A DNA stretch of 41,923 nt from positions 1 through 41,923 of the forward strand of contig JAFQEF010000115.1 in the NCBI GenBank assembly GCA_017399165.1, in the 5' to 3' direction. The DNA comes from Akkermansia sp. (lineage in GTDB: Bacteria; Verrucomicrobiota; Verrucomicrobiia; Verrucomicrobiales; Akkermansiaceae). The position numbers and the translations under genes were made by a program. Shown here in pieces: positions 25,112 through 33,673 of the stretch; position 1 is the first letter of the stretch; every line of letters begins with the position of its first letter. The notes beneath the pieces were generated by a model, which saw only the letters and a list, made by a program, of their open reading frames with translations, was not told where the DNA came from and did no database searches.

Positions 25112-25777
25112 ATGAGCATGAAAACCACTAGGGCAGCAGCAGCGTTATGCAGCCTCAGCTTAGCAGCCTGCCACCAAATGTACCTGACAGAGCAACTGAG
25201 ACCGGCAGATGAACGAGTGCCCATTGTGAAGCATCCCTACTACAGGGATTTTAAACACCACCAAATGAATCTGTGGCAACACCACGGCAACTACTACACC
25301 ATGTTAGCCATGCGCTACGCCAAAGAAAATACGGCCCTGATAGGAAACTTCGCCTCACCACACCTCTACTATACCGACTACGAGCCAAGCGAGTTCTACT
25401 ATTTCCCGCTTTCTGATAAAGAGGTGGATAACATGATGAAACTACCGGAGGGTACCACAAAACAGACCCGCCCTGCCCAAGAGCTCCGCCCGCTGCGGGT
25501 CAAAGATCAAAAAAGCTCCCAATGGCGCCGTCTGAAGATGAAACAACCCACAGACGCTTTCCCTGAATCCGCAAAATGTATCAAATATGACCAAACGACA
25601 GCTTTCCCGGTAAGAGGAGCAGAGCGCGGCTTGGGGCGCACCCTGCTGCTGGGCCCCGCCTGGGTGGCGGAAACCGCTTGCAACGCTGTTATATGGACCG
25701 CTGAGGCCCCTTTTATCGCACTGGTGGGGGCGTACTACTTTAGCTGCGTCGCTATTAACAAGCTTGAAGGCGAATAA
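25112..25777 (+). CDS. Lipoprotein of unknown function
   Basis: A 221-aa predicted lipoprotein; an alternative start at ATG 25118 removes two residues. The lipobox is L-A-A-C (Cys about residue 20). The mature part is Tyr/His-rich, with a short hydrophobic stretch near the C-terminus (about 183-215: LGPAWVAETACNAVIWTAEA then PFIALVGAYYFSCVA). No family was recognised. A TATAAC at 25095-25100 lies 11 bp before the first ATG and may be its -10. A terminator at 25875-25899 follows it. Confidence 0.65.
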   Translation: MSMKTTRAAAALCSLSLAACHQMYLTEQLRPADERVPIVKHPYYRDFKHHQMNLWQHHGNYYTMLAMRYAKENTALIGNFASPHLYYTDYEPSEFYYFPLSDKEVDNMMKLPEGTTKQTRPAQELRPLRVKDQKSSQWRRLKMKQPTDAFPESAKCIKYDQTTAFPVRGAERGLGRTLLLGPAWVAETACNAVIWTAEAPFIALVGAYYFSCVAINKLEGE

Positions 25778-25874
25778 CGCGTGGTAACAATTTACTAAAA
25801 TGGGAATCTCTGAGTTACGATTTTTGAGGATCTCGAAAAACTCGCCAAAGATAGCAATTTGTTTATATCGTAGG

Positions 25875-25899
25875 GTGGGACTTATGTCCCACTTTTTAT
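25875..25899 (+). terminator. Terminator downstream of lipoprotein gene
   Basis: GTGGGAC (25875-25881), loop TTAT, GTCCCAC (25886-25892), then TTTTTATT. It lies 98 bp after the stop. Confidence 0.65.
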
Positions 25900-26110
25900 T
25901 GGTGGCATGCCTTTATAATAAATGTTGGACTAAAGTCCAACACTCCGATAGTATTCCCCCCCACAAATACCAATTTGTGGGGGTGGGATGGCAAGCCTAC
26001 GCCGTGACGGGTCGCCGCTATCGCGGCTTATCTTGGGCTCTTACCCGACCTCGGTCAGAAACAGGGTGAGTGAGCCTGTGGGGCAGGTGACGGAGAGATG
26101 CCCCTGTGAA
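25900..26110. repeat. Intergenic repeat block
   Basis: This non-coding block contains TGTTGGACT-AA-AGTCCAACA (25922-25941) and the dispersed element CACAAAT-ACCA-ATTTGTG (about 25966-25985), also present near 190-211 and, inverted and degenerate, near 41690. It then has a GC-rich segment with GCCGC-TATC-GCGGC (about 26012-26025). No open frame with coding character is present up to the tRNA terminator. Confidence 0.55.
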
Positions 26111-26250
26111 GTATCCGAGAAAACGGCTTATCACTAGAAAATCCCCTTTTTGTCTTTCCTGTTGATAATAAGGCGTATAGCGTCCGAGTAAAATCCGAGT
26201 TGCTGGTATGCGTTTTCAGCCGTTTTCAGGGCATTTTTGAGAATGCTTCC

Positions 26251-26288
26251 AAAAGCAAGAGGGAGTTACTTTTTACGGTAACTCCCTC
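26251..26288 (-). terminator. tRNA-Leu terminator
   Basis: Eleven-base arms GAGGGAGTTAC (26259-26269) and GTAACTCCCTC (26278-26288), followed on the minus strand by TTGCTTTT. It lies 11 bp beyond the tRNA 3' end. Confidence 0.8.
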
Positions 26289-26299
26289 ATTTTCAGTTA

Positions 26300-26381
26300 T
26301 ACGCACGAGAGGACTCGAACCTCCACGACATTACTCACTAGAACCTGAAACTAGCGCGTCTACCAATTCCGCCACGTGCGC
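26300..26381 (-). tRNA. tRNA-Leu(CAG)
   Basis: An 82-nt class II tRNA. The acceptor arms are GCGCACG and CGTGCGT (first pair G-U), with discriminator A. The D-arm GCGGAATTGGTAGACGC and the anticodon loop TTCAGGT give anticodon CAG. A short variable arm and the T-arm GAGGTTCGAGTCCTC follow. The 3' CCA is not encoded, so CCA-adding enzyme is needed. It reads CUG codons, which are frequent in the neighbouring genes. Confidence 0.95.
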
Positions 26382-26402
26382 ATTGGATGCGGTTGCGGGG
26401 GA

Positions 26403-26431
26403 ATTAAAACACAAACGCCCCGACAATGCAA
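26403..26431 (-). promoter_or_regulatory. tRNA-Leu promoter
   Basis: TTGCAT (26426-26431), 17 bp, TTTAAT (26403-26408), about 21 bp before the mature tRNA 5' end. Confidence 0.6.
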
Positions 26432-26484
26432 GCCAAATTTCACAAAAAATGTAAAAAAAGCTAAAAAAGGGCAAAAAAAGCGGC

Positions 26485-26514
26485 TTGCCAAGGGCGGGGG
26501 TAAAGGGGTATAAT
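26485..26514 (+). promoter_or_regulatory. Kinase gene promoter, leaderless geometry
   Basis: TTGCCA (26485-26490), 18 bp, TATAAT (26509-26514), eight bases to ATG 26523. Confidence 0.7.
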
Positions 26515-26522
26515 GGCAGGCG

Positions 26523-29183
26523 ATGCCCATGGTGAAGCCAGAGCCGCCGGCAGAGGTGCCACCACAACGGCAGGTGGCCGAGCCGGTATCTCAAGTGATA
26601 CGCCCCGTGCAAAGACGCGCGCGGCGGCCGGAAGGGACTGCCCCTGTGATAGCGGACCATGAGATACTGCGCATCATCGGCACGGGGGCATACGGGGAGG
26701 TATGGCTGGCCCGCACGGTAACGGGGGCACACCGCGCGGTAAAGGTGGTGTGGCGAGAGGATTTTGATGACGAGCGCAGCTTTATCCGAGAGTTTGAGGG
26801 GGTGCTGCAATATGAGCCCATAGCACGCAACAACCCCGGGCTGGTGCATATTTTGCACGTGGGGCGACACGAGGGGGAGTACCCGTATTATTACTATGTG
26901 ATGGAGCTTGCGGATGATGCCTACACGGGCATACACATAGACCCCGCCGCCTACATGCCGCGCACCTTGCGCAGCGATATGCAGCTGTACGGGCTGCACG
27001 CCATGCCGCTGGACTACGTGCTGGAGGTAGGCAGCCAGCTGGCACATGCCTTGGCCGGGCTGCATGCGGAGGAGCTGACACACCGAGACGTTAAGCCTGC
27101 CAATGTCATTTTTGTAAACAGCCGTGCCAAATTGGCGGATGCCGGCTTGGTGGCCCACAACAGCAAGCGCAGTTTTGTGGGTACGGAGGGCTATATACCG
27201 CCGGACGGCCCCGGCACACCCAGGGCGGATGTGTATGCCTTGGCTAAGGTGCTGTATGAAATGAGCACGGGCAAGGATAGGCTGGATTTTCCGGAATTGC
27301 CCGCAGAGCTGCCGGAGGGCACACCCACCAAACGCTGGCACGAGTTCAATAACATCATCTGTGCAGCGGCAGAGCCTATTGTGGGCAAAAACAGCATTAC
27401 CACCGCACAGGTATTGGCAGATAGGCTGGATGCCCTGCGCGGGTACTCCGCCCACACCCGCAAAAAGAAACGCCCCACAGGCACCCCCAAGGGCAACAAG
27501 CTCAAAGGGTGTTTTACCGTGTTAGGCAGCTTGGCTCTGGTGGTTGCCGTGGGGGCACATTTTCTGCCGGGCGGTTTGGTGATGAGGCTGCAACGCGCCG
27601 CAGCCGTGCTGGCAGAGCCCGCCCCACAGCCTACCGCCGCACCGCCGGCACCAGAGTCCCCTGCCCCTACGGAGGGGCGCGTGCTTGTTACCTCGGTACC
27701 CTCGGGTGCATCCGTCTACTCGGAGAACGCGGAGTATTTGGGGGAAACGCCCTACGGCCCCGTCAAGGTGCCATTGGGGCACAAGGTGAACTATACGCTG
27801 CGCATGGCGGGCTATGCAGATGCCCACTTGAACGGCACGGTAAGCGGGGCAGAGCTGCTCAAACTGGGCGGGGCGCTCACGCCCTACCGCCCGCCACGGC
27901 AGGGGCAAACCTGGCAAGATGCCCAAGGAACCACCTACAGCCCGCAAGGTAACACTCACTTGGCAGACACCGCTGTGACGGCTGCGGCGTTTCAGGAGTT
28001 TATCCGCAACTCGGCAGAGGCGGCAGATATTCGCTACGAGGTAATCCCCCAAAGCGGTCTGGTGCGCACCACGGCAGAGGGCATGGGCGCGTATACCCTG
28101 TGGCTCACCAAACGCTGTACGGAGAACGGCACCATCGGCAGAGACCACTCCCTCACCTCTCAAGTGGAGCCGAACACCGCCGACAATGGCCTGAACGCCT
28201 ACCGCCTGCGTACCAATCCTGTGATGAAAACGCCTATCACCGTTTACAGCAACCCCGCCGGTGCCACGGTGATGCTCAACGGGCAGGTGCTGGGGGTTAC
28301 CCCCATGCAGGCCGTGCGCGTACCCATTGCCCCCTACCTGTTGGAGGTTCGCTTGCCCGGGCACTCCACTGTGCGTCGCAGTGGGTTATCCCCCAAGGGG
28401 CTTTCCCTCAACCTTACACTACAGGCCAACAACTCCGTCGTGTTCGGGGCGGAGTGGATTAACAGCCTCGGCCAAAAATTTGTGCCCCTCACCCCGGGGC
28501 TGCTTGCCGCTGCCACAGAGGTGCGCGTGGCAGACTACCGCGCCTATTGCGAGGCCACGGGCACCCCCGCCGCCACAGACCCCGGCTTTGAGCGCAACGA
28601 ACACCACCCCGTGGTCAATGTATCCCGCCAAGAGGCAGAAGCCTTTGCCCGTTGGCTGACAGAGCGAGAGCAAAAACGCGGGCTCATTGAAAATACGGAC
28701 CAATACCGCCTGCCCACCGATGCTGAGTGGAGTCTCATGGCCGGGTTGTCGGCAGAGGATGGCGCCTCCCCCTACGAGCGAGACCACCACTACACAGGCT
28801 TTGCCGAGCAAAAGTTCATTTGGGGTAAGCGCTGGCCCCCCATGCGAGACAGCGGTAACTTTGCCGATACCTCTGCCCAGGTTCACGTGCCGCAAGACCT
28901 TTACATTGAGCTGTATCGAGACGGTTTCCCCTACACCGCCCCAGTGGGTTCTTTTCCCGCCAACACCTTGGGGCTGCATGACCTGAGCGGCAACGTGCAA
29001 GAGTGGGTGAGCGATCAATACGCCGGGCCCACCGAGTTCGGCCTGCACCACCACGGCGTTACCCGCGGTGGGGACTACACCTCTTTCAGCCCCAAACAGT
29101 TGCACCTTGGCCGCCGCGTGCCCCTGCCCGCAGACATGCGCACCCCCACCGTAGGATTCCGGCTCATGCTCGAGCGCAAATAA
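26523..29183 (+). CDS. Ser/Thr protein kinase - PEGA - FGE-sulfatase fusion
   Basis: An 886-aa transmembrane signalling protein. The kinase domain (about residues 45-305) has a Gly-loop GTGAYGEV, ATP-binding Lys74 in AVKVVW and the catalytic loop HRDVKPAN (187-194). The metal-binding triad is D206-A207-G208 instead of DFG. A single membrane helix is at about 330-352. A Pro/Ala linker leads to two PEGA domains (about 385-440 and 572-640), carbohydrate- or surface-binding beta modules. The C-terminus (about 650-886) is a formylglycine-generating-enzyme-like fold with YRLPTDAEW, LHDLSGNVQEW and a closing VGFRLMLER. Such fusions are common in PVC bacteria. The kinase is predicted cytoplasmic and the PEGA/FGE part periplasmic. 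Ligand and targets are unknown. Confidence 0.92.
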   Translation: MPMVKPEPPAEVPPQRQVAEPVSQVIRPVQRRARRPEGTAPVIADHEILRIIGTGAYGEVWLARTVTGAHRAVKVVWREDFDDERSFIREFEGVLQYEPIARNNPGLVHILHVGRHEGEYPYYYYVMELADDAYTGIHIDPAAYMPRTLRSDMQLYGLHAMPLDYVLEVGSQLAHALAGLHAEELTHRDVKPANVIFVNSRAKLADAGLVAHNSKRSFVGTEGYIPPDGPGTPRADVYALAKVLYEMSTGKDRLDFPELPAELPEGTPTKRWHEFNNIICAAAEPIVGKNSITTAQVLADRLDALRGYSAHTRKKKRPTGTPKGNKLKGCFTVLGSLALVVAVGAHFLPGGLVMRLQRAAAVLAEPAPQPTAAPPAPESPAPTEGRVLVTSVPSGASVYSENAEYLGETPYGPVKVPLGHKVNYTLRMAGYADAHLNGTVSGAELLKLGGALTPYRPPRQGQTWQDAQGTTYSPQGNTHLADTAVTAAAFQEFIRNSAEAADIRYEVIPQSGLVRTTAEGMGAYTLWLTKRCTENGTIGRDHSLTSQVEPNTADNGLNAYRLRTNPVMKTPITVYSNPAGATVMLNGQVLGVTPMQAVRVPIAPYLLEVRLPGHSTVRRSGLSPKGLSLNLTLQANNSVVFGAEWINSLGQKFVPLTPGLLAAATEVRVADYRAYCEATGTPAATDPGFERNEHHPVVNVSRQEAEAFARWLTEREQKRGLIENTDQYRLPTDAEWSLMAGLSAEDGASPYERDHHYTGFAEQKFIWGKRWPPMRDSGNFADTSAQVHVPQDLYIELYRDGFPYTAPVGSFPANTLGLHDLSGNVQEWVSDQYAGPTEFGLHHHGVTRGGDYTSFSPKQLHLGRRVPLPADMRTPTVGFRLMLERK

Positions 29184-29380
29184 GCCATACGCTCTCTGGT
29201 CCCCCACCCCCACCACCATCATTGAGCGGCGACAGCCGCGAAGTTTCACCGCGCACCCAACGGGGGCAAGGTTTCACCGAGCATTCGCGAGGTTTCACCC
29301 CATTTGCCTTTTAGGCAAATGGGCAGAGCCCCATACCTGCGCTCCTTGCATGCCAGTTCGCCCTCACGGGGATCACATGA
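29184..29380. repeat. Intergenic repeat with GTTTCACC motif
   Basis: This lies between convergent genes. The octamer GTTTCACC occurs three times (about 29244, 29272 and 29292), each after a small GC-rich stem. A CCATTTGCC/GGCAAATGG hairpin (about 29300-29322) follows. AGTTCGCCCTC near 29355 repeats a string at about 121. No gene is seen. Confidence 0.5.
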
Positions 29381-29416
29381 TTTTTTAAACAAAAGCCCCG
29401 CCGGTGAGGGCGGGGC
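29381..29416 (-). terminator. Phage-like operon terminator
   Basis: GCCCCGCC (29395-29402) and GGCGGGGC (29409-29416), followed on the minus strand by TTTTGTTTAAAAAA. It lies 9 bp after the scaffold stop. Confidence 0.8.
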
Positions 29417-29425
29417 AAATAGATA

Positions 29426-30310
29426 TTACTTGCCAAAGGCAAAGTGGTCATACTGCGCGTTGGCGTATTTGTGGCGCGGGTGAGAGGTGCGCATGTAAGC
29501 CTCGTGCAGGGGGTGGGCGGGGTCGTGAGCAATGCGGTAAGCCTCATCCCGCGGGTTGACGGGGGAACCGGTGTGCAGCGGGGCTTCCTCCACCATGGAG
29601 GCAGCGGCAAGCATCAGGCGGGCAAAGTCTGCATTGGCACGCAGGGCGGGGTTTTCCATGAGGGCGGCAACATCTACCCCGGCGCGGTTGCCAAGTGTTT
29701 GCAGCACAGTGCCCACGGCGTTCATGTTGGAGTCGAAGCGTGCGCCCCAGTCTGCCCGCAGGTCTGACTCCGCCTGTTCAACGGCCTCTTGCTGAGCCAC
29801 ATGAGCCGCTTGCAGGGCCAGGCGGCCCTCTTGAGCATAATGCTCGCACAGGGCAGCCATGGCAGGTGCGGGCACACCATGCTCATACGCTACCCGGGCC
29901 AGAGATTCCGCCAGGGAGTCATCCCAAATCTCATCGGGCGTGTCGGCCGGGCGGGTCAACGAGAACTCCTGCGCAGACTCCGGAAGCCCCACTGCCTGCC
30001 GAAAGGCCGCCATGCGGGGCGAGTCTGTGGAGGCGGGGTAGCCGCGCAGTTTTTCAAGGTTGGCGTAGCTTTTGGCCAGGGCCTCGGGGCGGCGGAACTT
30101 GGCGAGGGTAGCGGCATAGGGCTGCAGCTCCTCAAAGCGGGTGTACCACTGCGGGGCAAAGGCGCCATCGGCATCCGTAACGGGCGGGAGGGGCGCAGGC
30201 TGCGGGGGCTCTGCGGCAGGGGCGGGTGCGGGCACGGGCTCTGCCGGGGGCATGGGCGCAGGCTTTTTCTCATCTGTAGTATCATGTTGTGTATCAGTCA
30301 TGGTTTTCAT
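29426..30310 (-). CDS. Podovirus scaffold / capsid assembly protein
   Basis: A 294-aa acidic, Ala-rich protein. A Pro-rich N-terminus (about residues 15-45) leads to a segment typical of capsid assembly proteins of BPP-1/T7-like phages: FRRPEALAKSYANLEKLRGYP, then a V-G-L-P-E-S-A-Q-E-F block and long helices. Scaffolds guide procapsid assembly around the portal and are later released. It is the last gene of the minus-strand phage operon, overlapping the preceding gene by 17 bp. In comparable phages the major capsid gene follows directly; here a terminator follows and no capsid gene is present. Confidence 0.78.
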   Translation of the reverse strand: MKTMTDTQHDTTDEKKPAPMPPAEPVPAPAPAAEPPQPAPLPPVTDADGAFAPQWYTRFEELQPYAATLAKFRRPEALAKSYANLEKLRGYPASTDSPRMAAFRQAVGLPESAQEFSLTRPADTPDEIWDDSLAESLARVAYEHGVPAPAMAALCEHYAQEGRLALQAAHVAQQEAVEQAESDLRADWGARFDSNMNAVGTVLQTLGNRAGVDVAALMENPALRANADFARLMLAAASMVEEAPLHTGSPVNPRDEAYRIAHDPAHPLHEAYMRTSHPRHKYANAQYDHFAFGK

Positions 30311-30578
30311 TGTATGGTGTGGGTTGAGATTCCTTGCGAGCCAGCTTGAGTTGGTGCCGAATCACAAGAAAAACTTCTCTATGAGCATCGCGGCGCATGG
30401 CATCCAGCGGGTCATAGCTACCGGCTTGTCCTTGAAAGACGGGCAAGTGGGTTTCGAAACGGGCTTCCAGATCTGCCAGCACTTGTTGGCCATCTGCCGT
30501 GCCGAACAGGTTGAGCAAACGGCGGCGCTCTGCACGGGCTCGCTCTACGGCTTTTGTATCGGGGGCGGGCAAAATCAT
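30294..30578 (-). CDS. Bbp19-like phage protein
   Basis: A 94-aa protein between portal and scaffold. The pattern RRRLLNLFGTADGQQVLADL...DPLDAMRRDAHREVFLVI matches the short Bbp19-like proteins found at this position in Bordetella phage BPP-1 and related podoviruses. Their function is unknown. Its ATG overlaps the portal stop by four bases (ATGA), and its stop lies inside the scaffold gene, so the three are translationally coupled. Confidence 0.75.
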   Translation of the reverse strand: MILPAPDTKAVERARAERRRLLNLFGTADGQQVLADLEARFETHLPVFQGQAGSYDPLDAMRRDAHREVFLVIRHQLKLARKESQPTPYNENHD

Positions 30579-32287
30579 ACTAAAGGCAGGTCTGCTTGTT
30601 CATATTTGGGGCGGGCGGGGCGGCGTTTTCTGCGTGGGGCGGGGGTATTATCCGCCCCGGGGAGCAGCTCTGCCAAGGGTGGGCCGGCATCTCCAATGGG
30701 CTCACCCTGTGCAGGCGGCTCCCCGGCTGCTTGTGCTACGGCAGCTTCAGCCGCTTCCTCTCGCACTTTGCGCATGCGTTTCACACGGTGCTCCGCATGC
30801 AACACCTCCTCGGGCACGCCGTCCAGCCTTGCTGCCAGGCGGAATATTTTGTCTAGGTCTACGTGATCTGTCAGCTGCGCCTCCAGGGGCAACATATTCT
30901 GCAAGCGCAGCAGCGTGCGCTCTATGCCCTCTGCCCGCACACGGCGCAACACCATGGCAATGCGCCCTTGGTACACCACATGCGGCTCTGCAACGCTCAG
31001 CTCACCGCGGCGGTCTGCTTTAAGCACGCTTGCAGGCGGCTTGGGGAACTTACCCAAACGGCACAGCTGTGCAAAGACTCGCTCCATGAGCGGCCTGAAA
31101 TCGCAGGTAAACAGGGTGAAGGAGGGCGAGAACTGCATCACCCGCTCATTCTCGCGGGCATACACCTCTGCAGCAGTCATTTGAGCCTTGCGCTCGCCCC
31201 ATAGCTCGAGCATGGGCACAAAGAACGCACGGTTAATAGCCTCTTGCTTGGTGCGCAGGCGGTCCATGCCCACATCATACCTGCCTTGGGTGGCCCACTC
31301 TCTGGGGAACCCCAGGCTGGCGCTGTCGGGGCTGATGAGGGTGCGGCCACCGGCGCGTAAATCCACCTCGCCCACTTGGTTGGCAAGCTCCAGAATACGA
31401 GGGAAAGCGGCTACCTCACCCAGCATATCCAAGATGCGGTTGAGGAACTGTGCTTGGCGGATATCCGGGTACACCAAACGGGCGGGGGCAATACCATAGG
31501 GCGATTCTCCCCACTTGAGAAAGCGCGTGACCATGTAGGGCATCTCGCGGTAGCCGCTTTCCTCTACCACGCAGTTGTCATCCAAGCTGTAATAAATGCT
31601 TTGCCACGGCATGTGGCGAGCGGAGTCACGGCGGGGGTCTCGCTTGGAGCGCGGGCGTACCACATGCAGAAAGCGCAGGGAGCCCTCGTGCTCGCTGCGG
31701 GCGTTTTCTGCCAAGCTACGGGCACGCGGCCCCAAGGCTTTGAGGCCGAACTGCGAGGCCGCTTGGTGCGGGGTAAAGGTGAACTCCCGCATGTAGGTGT
31801 CTATAACCCCTTCATCATTCTCTGCGCACACAAATTGACCGCAGGGAATATGCCTGAACAACAAGTGCCCGCTGCGCGTGCTGCCGCAAAAAAGGCTGCC
31901 CGTGCCCAAGCCCACGCGGTCCAGAAAACACTCGTGCAGCTCGGTGTAAAAATTGCTCAGCGCCAGCTCTCGATTGGCAATCTCGGAGCACAGCGCGTAC
32001 CAAGAGTCTGCCTCATCGCCCGCCTGCGGGTCCGGGCAGGTCCACTTAAACCACATTTCATTGCCGGGGCAAATGTAGCTCATGTGCCCGCCGGCAAGTT
32101 TTTGGCAAGCCTCCACCGCGGTGGTATCGCCCAAGGCGTGGGAGTCGTTGGCGGCATCCGGCACGGACTCCTCCTCGTGCAGGCGGGTGGGCAGCACATA
32201 GCGCCGCAGGGTATCCCACCAGGGCTCCCACGGGGAGCGCGCAGCACAGAGTGCTTGGTAACTGCTCAATATCGTATCTTGTTGCAT
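30575..32287 (-). CDS. Podovirus portal / head-tail connector protein
   Basis: A 570-aa protein of the bacteriophage head-to-tail connecting family (T7 gp8 / BPP-1 type). Typical features are an N-terminal S-x-W-E-P-W-W-x-x-L-R-R-Y-V-L-P opening, a central AEVYARENERVMQFSP helix region and the YGIAPARLVYPDIRQAQFLN segment. Portals form dodecameric rings at one capsid vertex for DNA packaging and tail attachment. Length is normal and the frame is intact. The C-terminus is extended and basic (RRKRRPARPK near 553-562). It is the strongest single indicator that this cassette derives from a podovirus. Confidence 0.88.
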   Translation of the reverse strand: MQQDTILSSYQALCAARSPWEPWWDTLRRYVLPTRLHEEESVPDAANDSHALGDTTAVEACQKLAGGHMSYICPGNEMWFKWTCPDPQAGDEADSWYALCSEIANRELALSNFYTELHECFLDRVGLGTGSLFCGSTRSGHLLFRHIPCGQFVCAENDEGVIDTYMREFTFTPHQAASQFGLKALGPRARSLAENARSEHEGSLRFLHVVRPRSKRDPRRDSARHMPWQSIYYSLDDNCVVEESGYREMPYMVTRFLKWGESPYGIAPARLVYPDIRQAQFLNRILDMLGEVAAFPRILELANQVGEVDLRAGGRTLISPDSASLGFPREWATQGRYDVGMDRLRTKQEAINRAFFVPMLELWGERKAQMTAAEVYARENERVMQFSPSFTLFTCDFRPLMERVFAQLCRLGKFPKPPASVLKADRRGELSVAEPHVVYQGRIAMVLRRVRAEGIERTLLRLQNMLPLEAQLTDHVDLDKIFRLAARLDGVPEEVLHAEHRVKRMRKVREEAAEAAVAQAAGEPPAQGEPIGDAGPPLAELLPGADNTPAPRRKRRPARPKYEQADLPLV

Positions 32288-32299
32288 GGTATCAAAAAA

Positions 32300-32509
32300 T
32301 CAGCCCAGGGTTGTGTTGTTGGCAGCAGGGGCAACGGGGGCCAGGCTGCTTTGTTTGCTGTTGTTGGTCAGAATGGTGGAGAGCAGCCCGCGGCGGCGGG
32401 CAGATTTCTGCTCGTAATCGGCTTGAGTATCGGTCTCCTGCGTTTCTGCCACCACGGGCACCTCTTTTTTAACGGACGGGGCTTTAGGCGTTTTTACTGC
32501 GAATCCCAT
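32300..32509 (-). CDS. Small phage protein preceding portal
   Basis: A 69-aa protein. The ARRRGLLSTILT motif (about residues 37-48) resembles the short conserved RRGxxSTILT motif of small proteins encoded next to portals in podoviruses. Its start overlaps the preceding gene by 16 bp and it ends 12 bp before the portal. The function is unknown. Confidence 0.6.
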   Translation of the reverse strand: MGFAVKTPKAPSVKKEVPVVAETQETDTQADYEQKSARRRGLLSTILTNNSKQSSLAPVAPAANNTTLG

Positions 32510-32892
32510 AATTTGAATATATTGTTAACGGTTGATTGTTTACTGAAAGAGAGGATGCGAGCCCACGAGCAACAGTGCGGAGCAGAGCTGCGCAACCCAC
32601 GCTGAAAACACAGCTTGGGATACGCCGGCACCGTATGCGCCAGGCGCAGGGCCAATGCCAGGTTGCCCACCAACAGGTGAATATACCAAGCATCCGCCCC
32701 GGTGGGGCTTTCTGCCAACTCTGCCCACGCTTGCGGTTGCAGACTGTCTGCGGGTTTCATCAAAACGACCAGCTGCGGGGTCCACACCACCACGCCATGC
32801 GGGTTGGTGCTCAGGGCGCATAAATCTGCCCCCAAATCACGCCCGGCCAGGGAGTAGTAGCGGCGCGCAGTCGTTTCGGCATCCGTGTTCAT
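32494..32892 (-). CDS. Phage-operon protein, possibly acetyltransferase-like virion protein
   Basis: A 132-aa protein, first gene of the minus-strand phage operon. The start at ATG 32892 is chosen because TATTCT ends eight bases upstream; the longer frame to 33000 runs through a large hairpin. The A-x-R-L-A-H-T-V-P-A-Y-P-K-L-C-F-Q-R-G-L-R section loosely recalls the C-terminal part of GNAT-like internal virion proteins of T7-like phages, which occupy a similar place. That link is weak. Otherwise unknown. Confidence 0.55.
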   Translation of the reverse strand: MNTDAETTARRYYSLAGRDLGADLCALSTNPHGVVVWTPQLVVLMKPADSLQPQAWAELAESPTGADAWYIHLLVGNLALALRLAHTVPAYPKLCFQRGLRSSAPHCCSWARILSFSKQSTVNNIFKLWDSQ

Positions 32893-32900
32893 TGCTGCGC

Positions 32901-32929
32901 AGAATATCGCGCCACTTGCCATTGTGCAA
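32901..32929 (-). promoter_or_regulatory. Promoter of minus-strand phage operon
   Basis: TTGCAC (32924-32929), 17 bp, TATTCT (32901-32906), eight bases to ATG 32892. It is of the same form as the host promoters. Confidence 0.55.
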
Positions 32930-32937
32930 GAATTTTT

Positions 32938-32993
32938 GAGCACCCGCAGGCACTGTGTCAAAAATGAAAAGTGCCTGCGGGTGCTCACTTTTT
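32938..32993 (+). terminator. Seventeen-bp perfect hairpin between divergent phage genes
   Basis: GAGCACCCGCAGGCACT (32938-32954) and its exact complement (32970-32986), then ACTTTTTG on the plus strand. It has the form of a plus-strand intrinsic terminator, but no plus-strand gene lies just upstream. It sits between divergent promoters, next to the minus-strand -35. Confidence 0.7.
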
Positions 32994-33049
32994 GTTGCAT
33001 TTATACTCAAAGCGTGCCACATTTTAGCCGTTTCAGATTTCACCTGCAT

Positions 33050-33055
33050 TATAAC
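33050..33055 (+). promoter_or_regulatory. -10 element of tail-tubular gene
   Basis: TATAAC, six bases before ATG 33062. No convincing -35 is seen. Confidence 0.45.
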
Positions 33056-33061
33056 ACCACC

Positions 33062-33673
33062 ATGAACGCGATAGAACAACACATGCAAACCGCACTCCAT
33101 ATCTGCAACCTGGCACTCGCCAAGCTCGGGGAGGCCCCGCTTGAGGCCATAGACCTCAACGGCCCGCCCGCCGCACGCCTGTGCTACATGCACTACCACC
33201 CCACCCGCAGAGAAGTGCTGGTGACCAACCGCTGGAGCTTCGCCCTGGCAGAGGCCATCATCACCAGCAGCGAGGAGCCCTCCTCCGCGGCATCCGACCT
33301 GCCACGCCACCTGCCCCACACGCTCCCCTTGGATTGCCTGCGCGTGCTGGAGGTATCCTCCCCCGGGTGGATGCTGCGCGGGCGCGCCGTCTTTTGCCCG
33401 CAGCAAACCATACGCTTGCGCTACATCAGCGATGTAGAGGACCCCACCCTGTTTGACCCGTTGTTTACGGATGCCTTTTGCACCCTGCTGGCCTGCAAGC
33501 TGTGCATACCGCTCACCGCCAGCACCACGGCACGCCAAATGCTCATGGAGGAGTACAACCGCATTGTTCTGCCCAAGGCAGCCCACTTTAACGCCGTACA
33601 ATCATACTCTAACGATACTCACCCCCTGCGCCGCCTGCTCCATGCGGGAGCTCGCCACCGCAACCATTTGTGA
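33062..33673 (+). CDS. Phage tail tubular protein A-like
   Basis: A 203-aa protein. The N-terminal pattern ICNLALAKLGEAPLEAIDLN...AARLCYMHYHPTRREVLVTNRWSFALA is that of T7 gp11 / tail tubular protein A, which forms the gatekeeper ring between portal and nozzle. Length is normal for the family. The start at ATG 33062 follows a TATAAC by six bases. It is transcribed divergently from the portal operon, which is not the usual arrangement since these genes are normally collinear. Its stop codon overlaps the first of three 12-bp iterons. Confidence 0.75.
   Translation: MNAIEQHMQTALHICNLALAKLGEAPLEAIDLNGPPAARLCYMHYHPTRREVLVTNRWSFALAEAIITSSEEPSSAASDLPRHLPHTLPLDCLRVLEVSSPGWMLRGRAVFCPQQTIRLRYISDVEDPTLFDPLFTDAFCTLLACKLCIPLTASTTARQMLMEEYNRIVLPKAAHFNAVQSYSNDTHPLRRLLHAGARHRNHL

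Noticed and set aside
26331..27455. Minus-strand open frame of 374 codons
   Set aside because: It overlaps both the tRNA-Leu gene and the kinase domain, so it is not a gene.
26300..29425. tRNA-Leu as attachment site for the phage-like cassette
   Set aside because: The kinase gene lies between the tRNA and the cassette, and no direct repeat of the tRNA 3' end was seen at 29400 or 34340.
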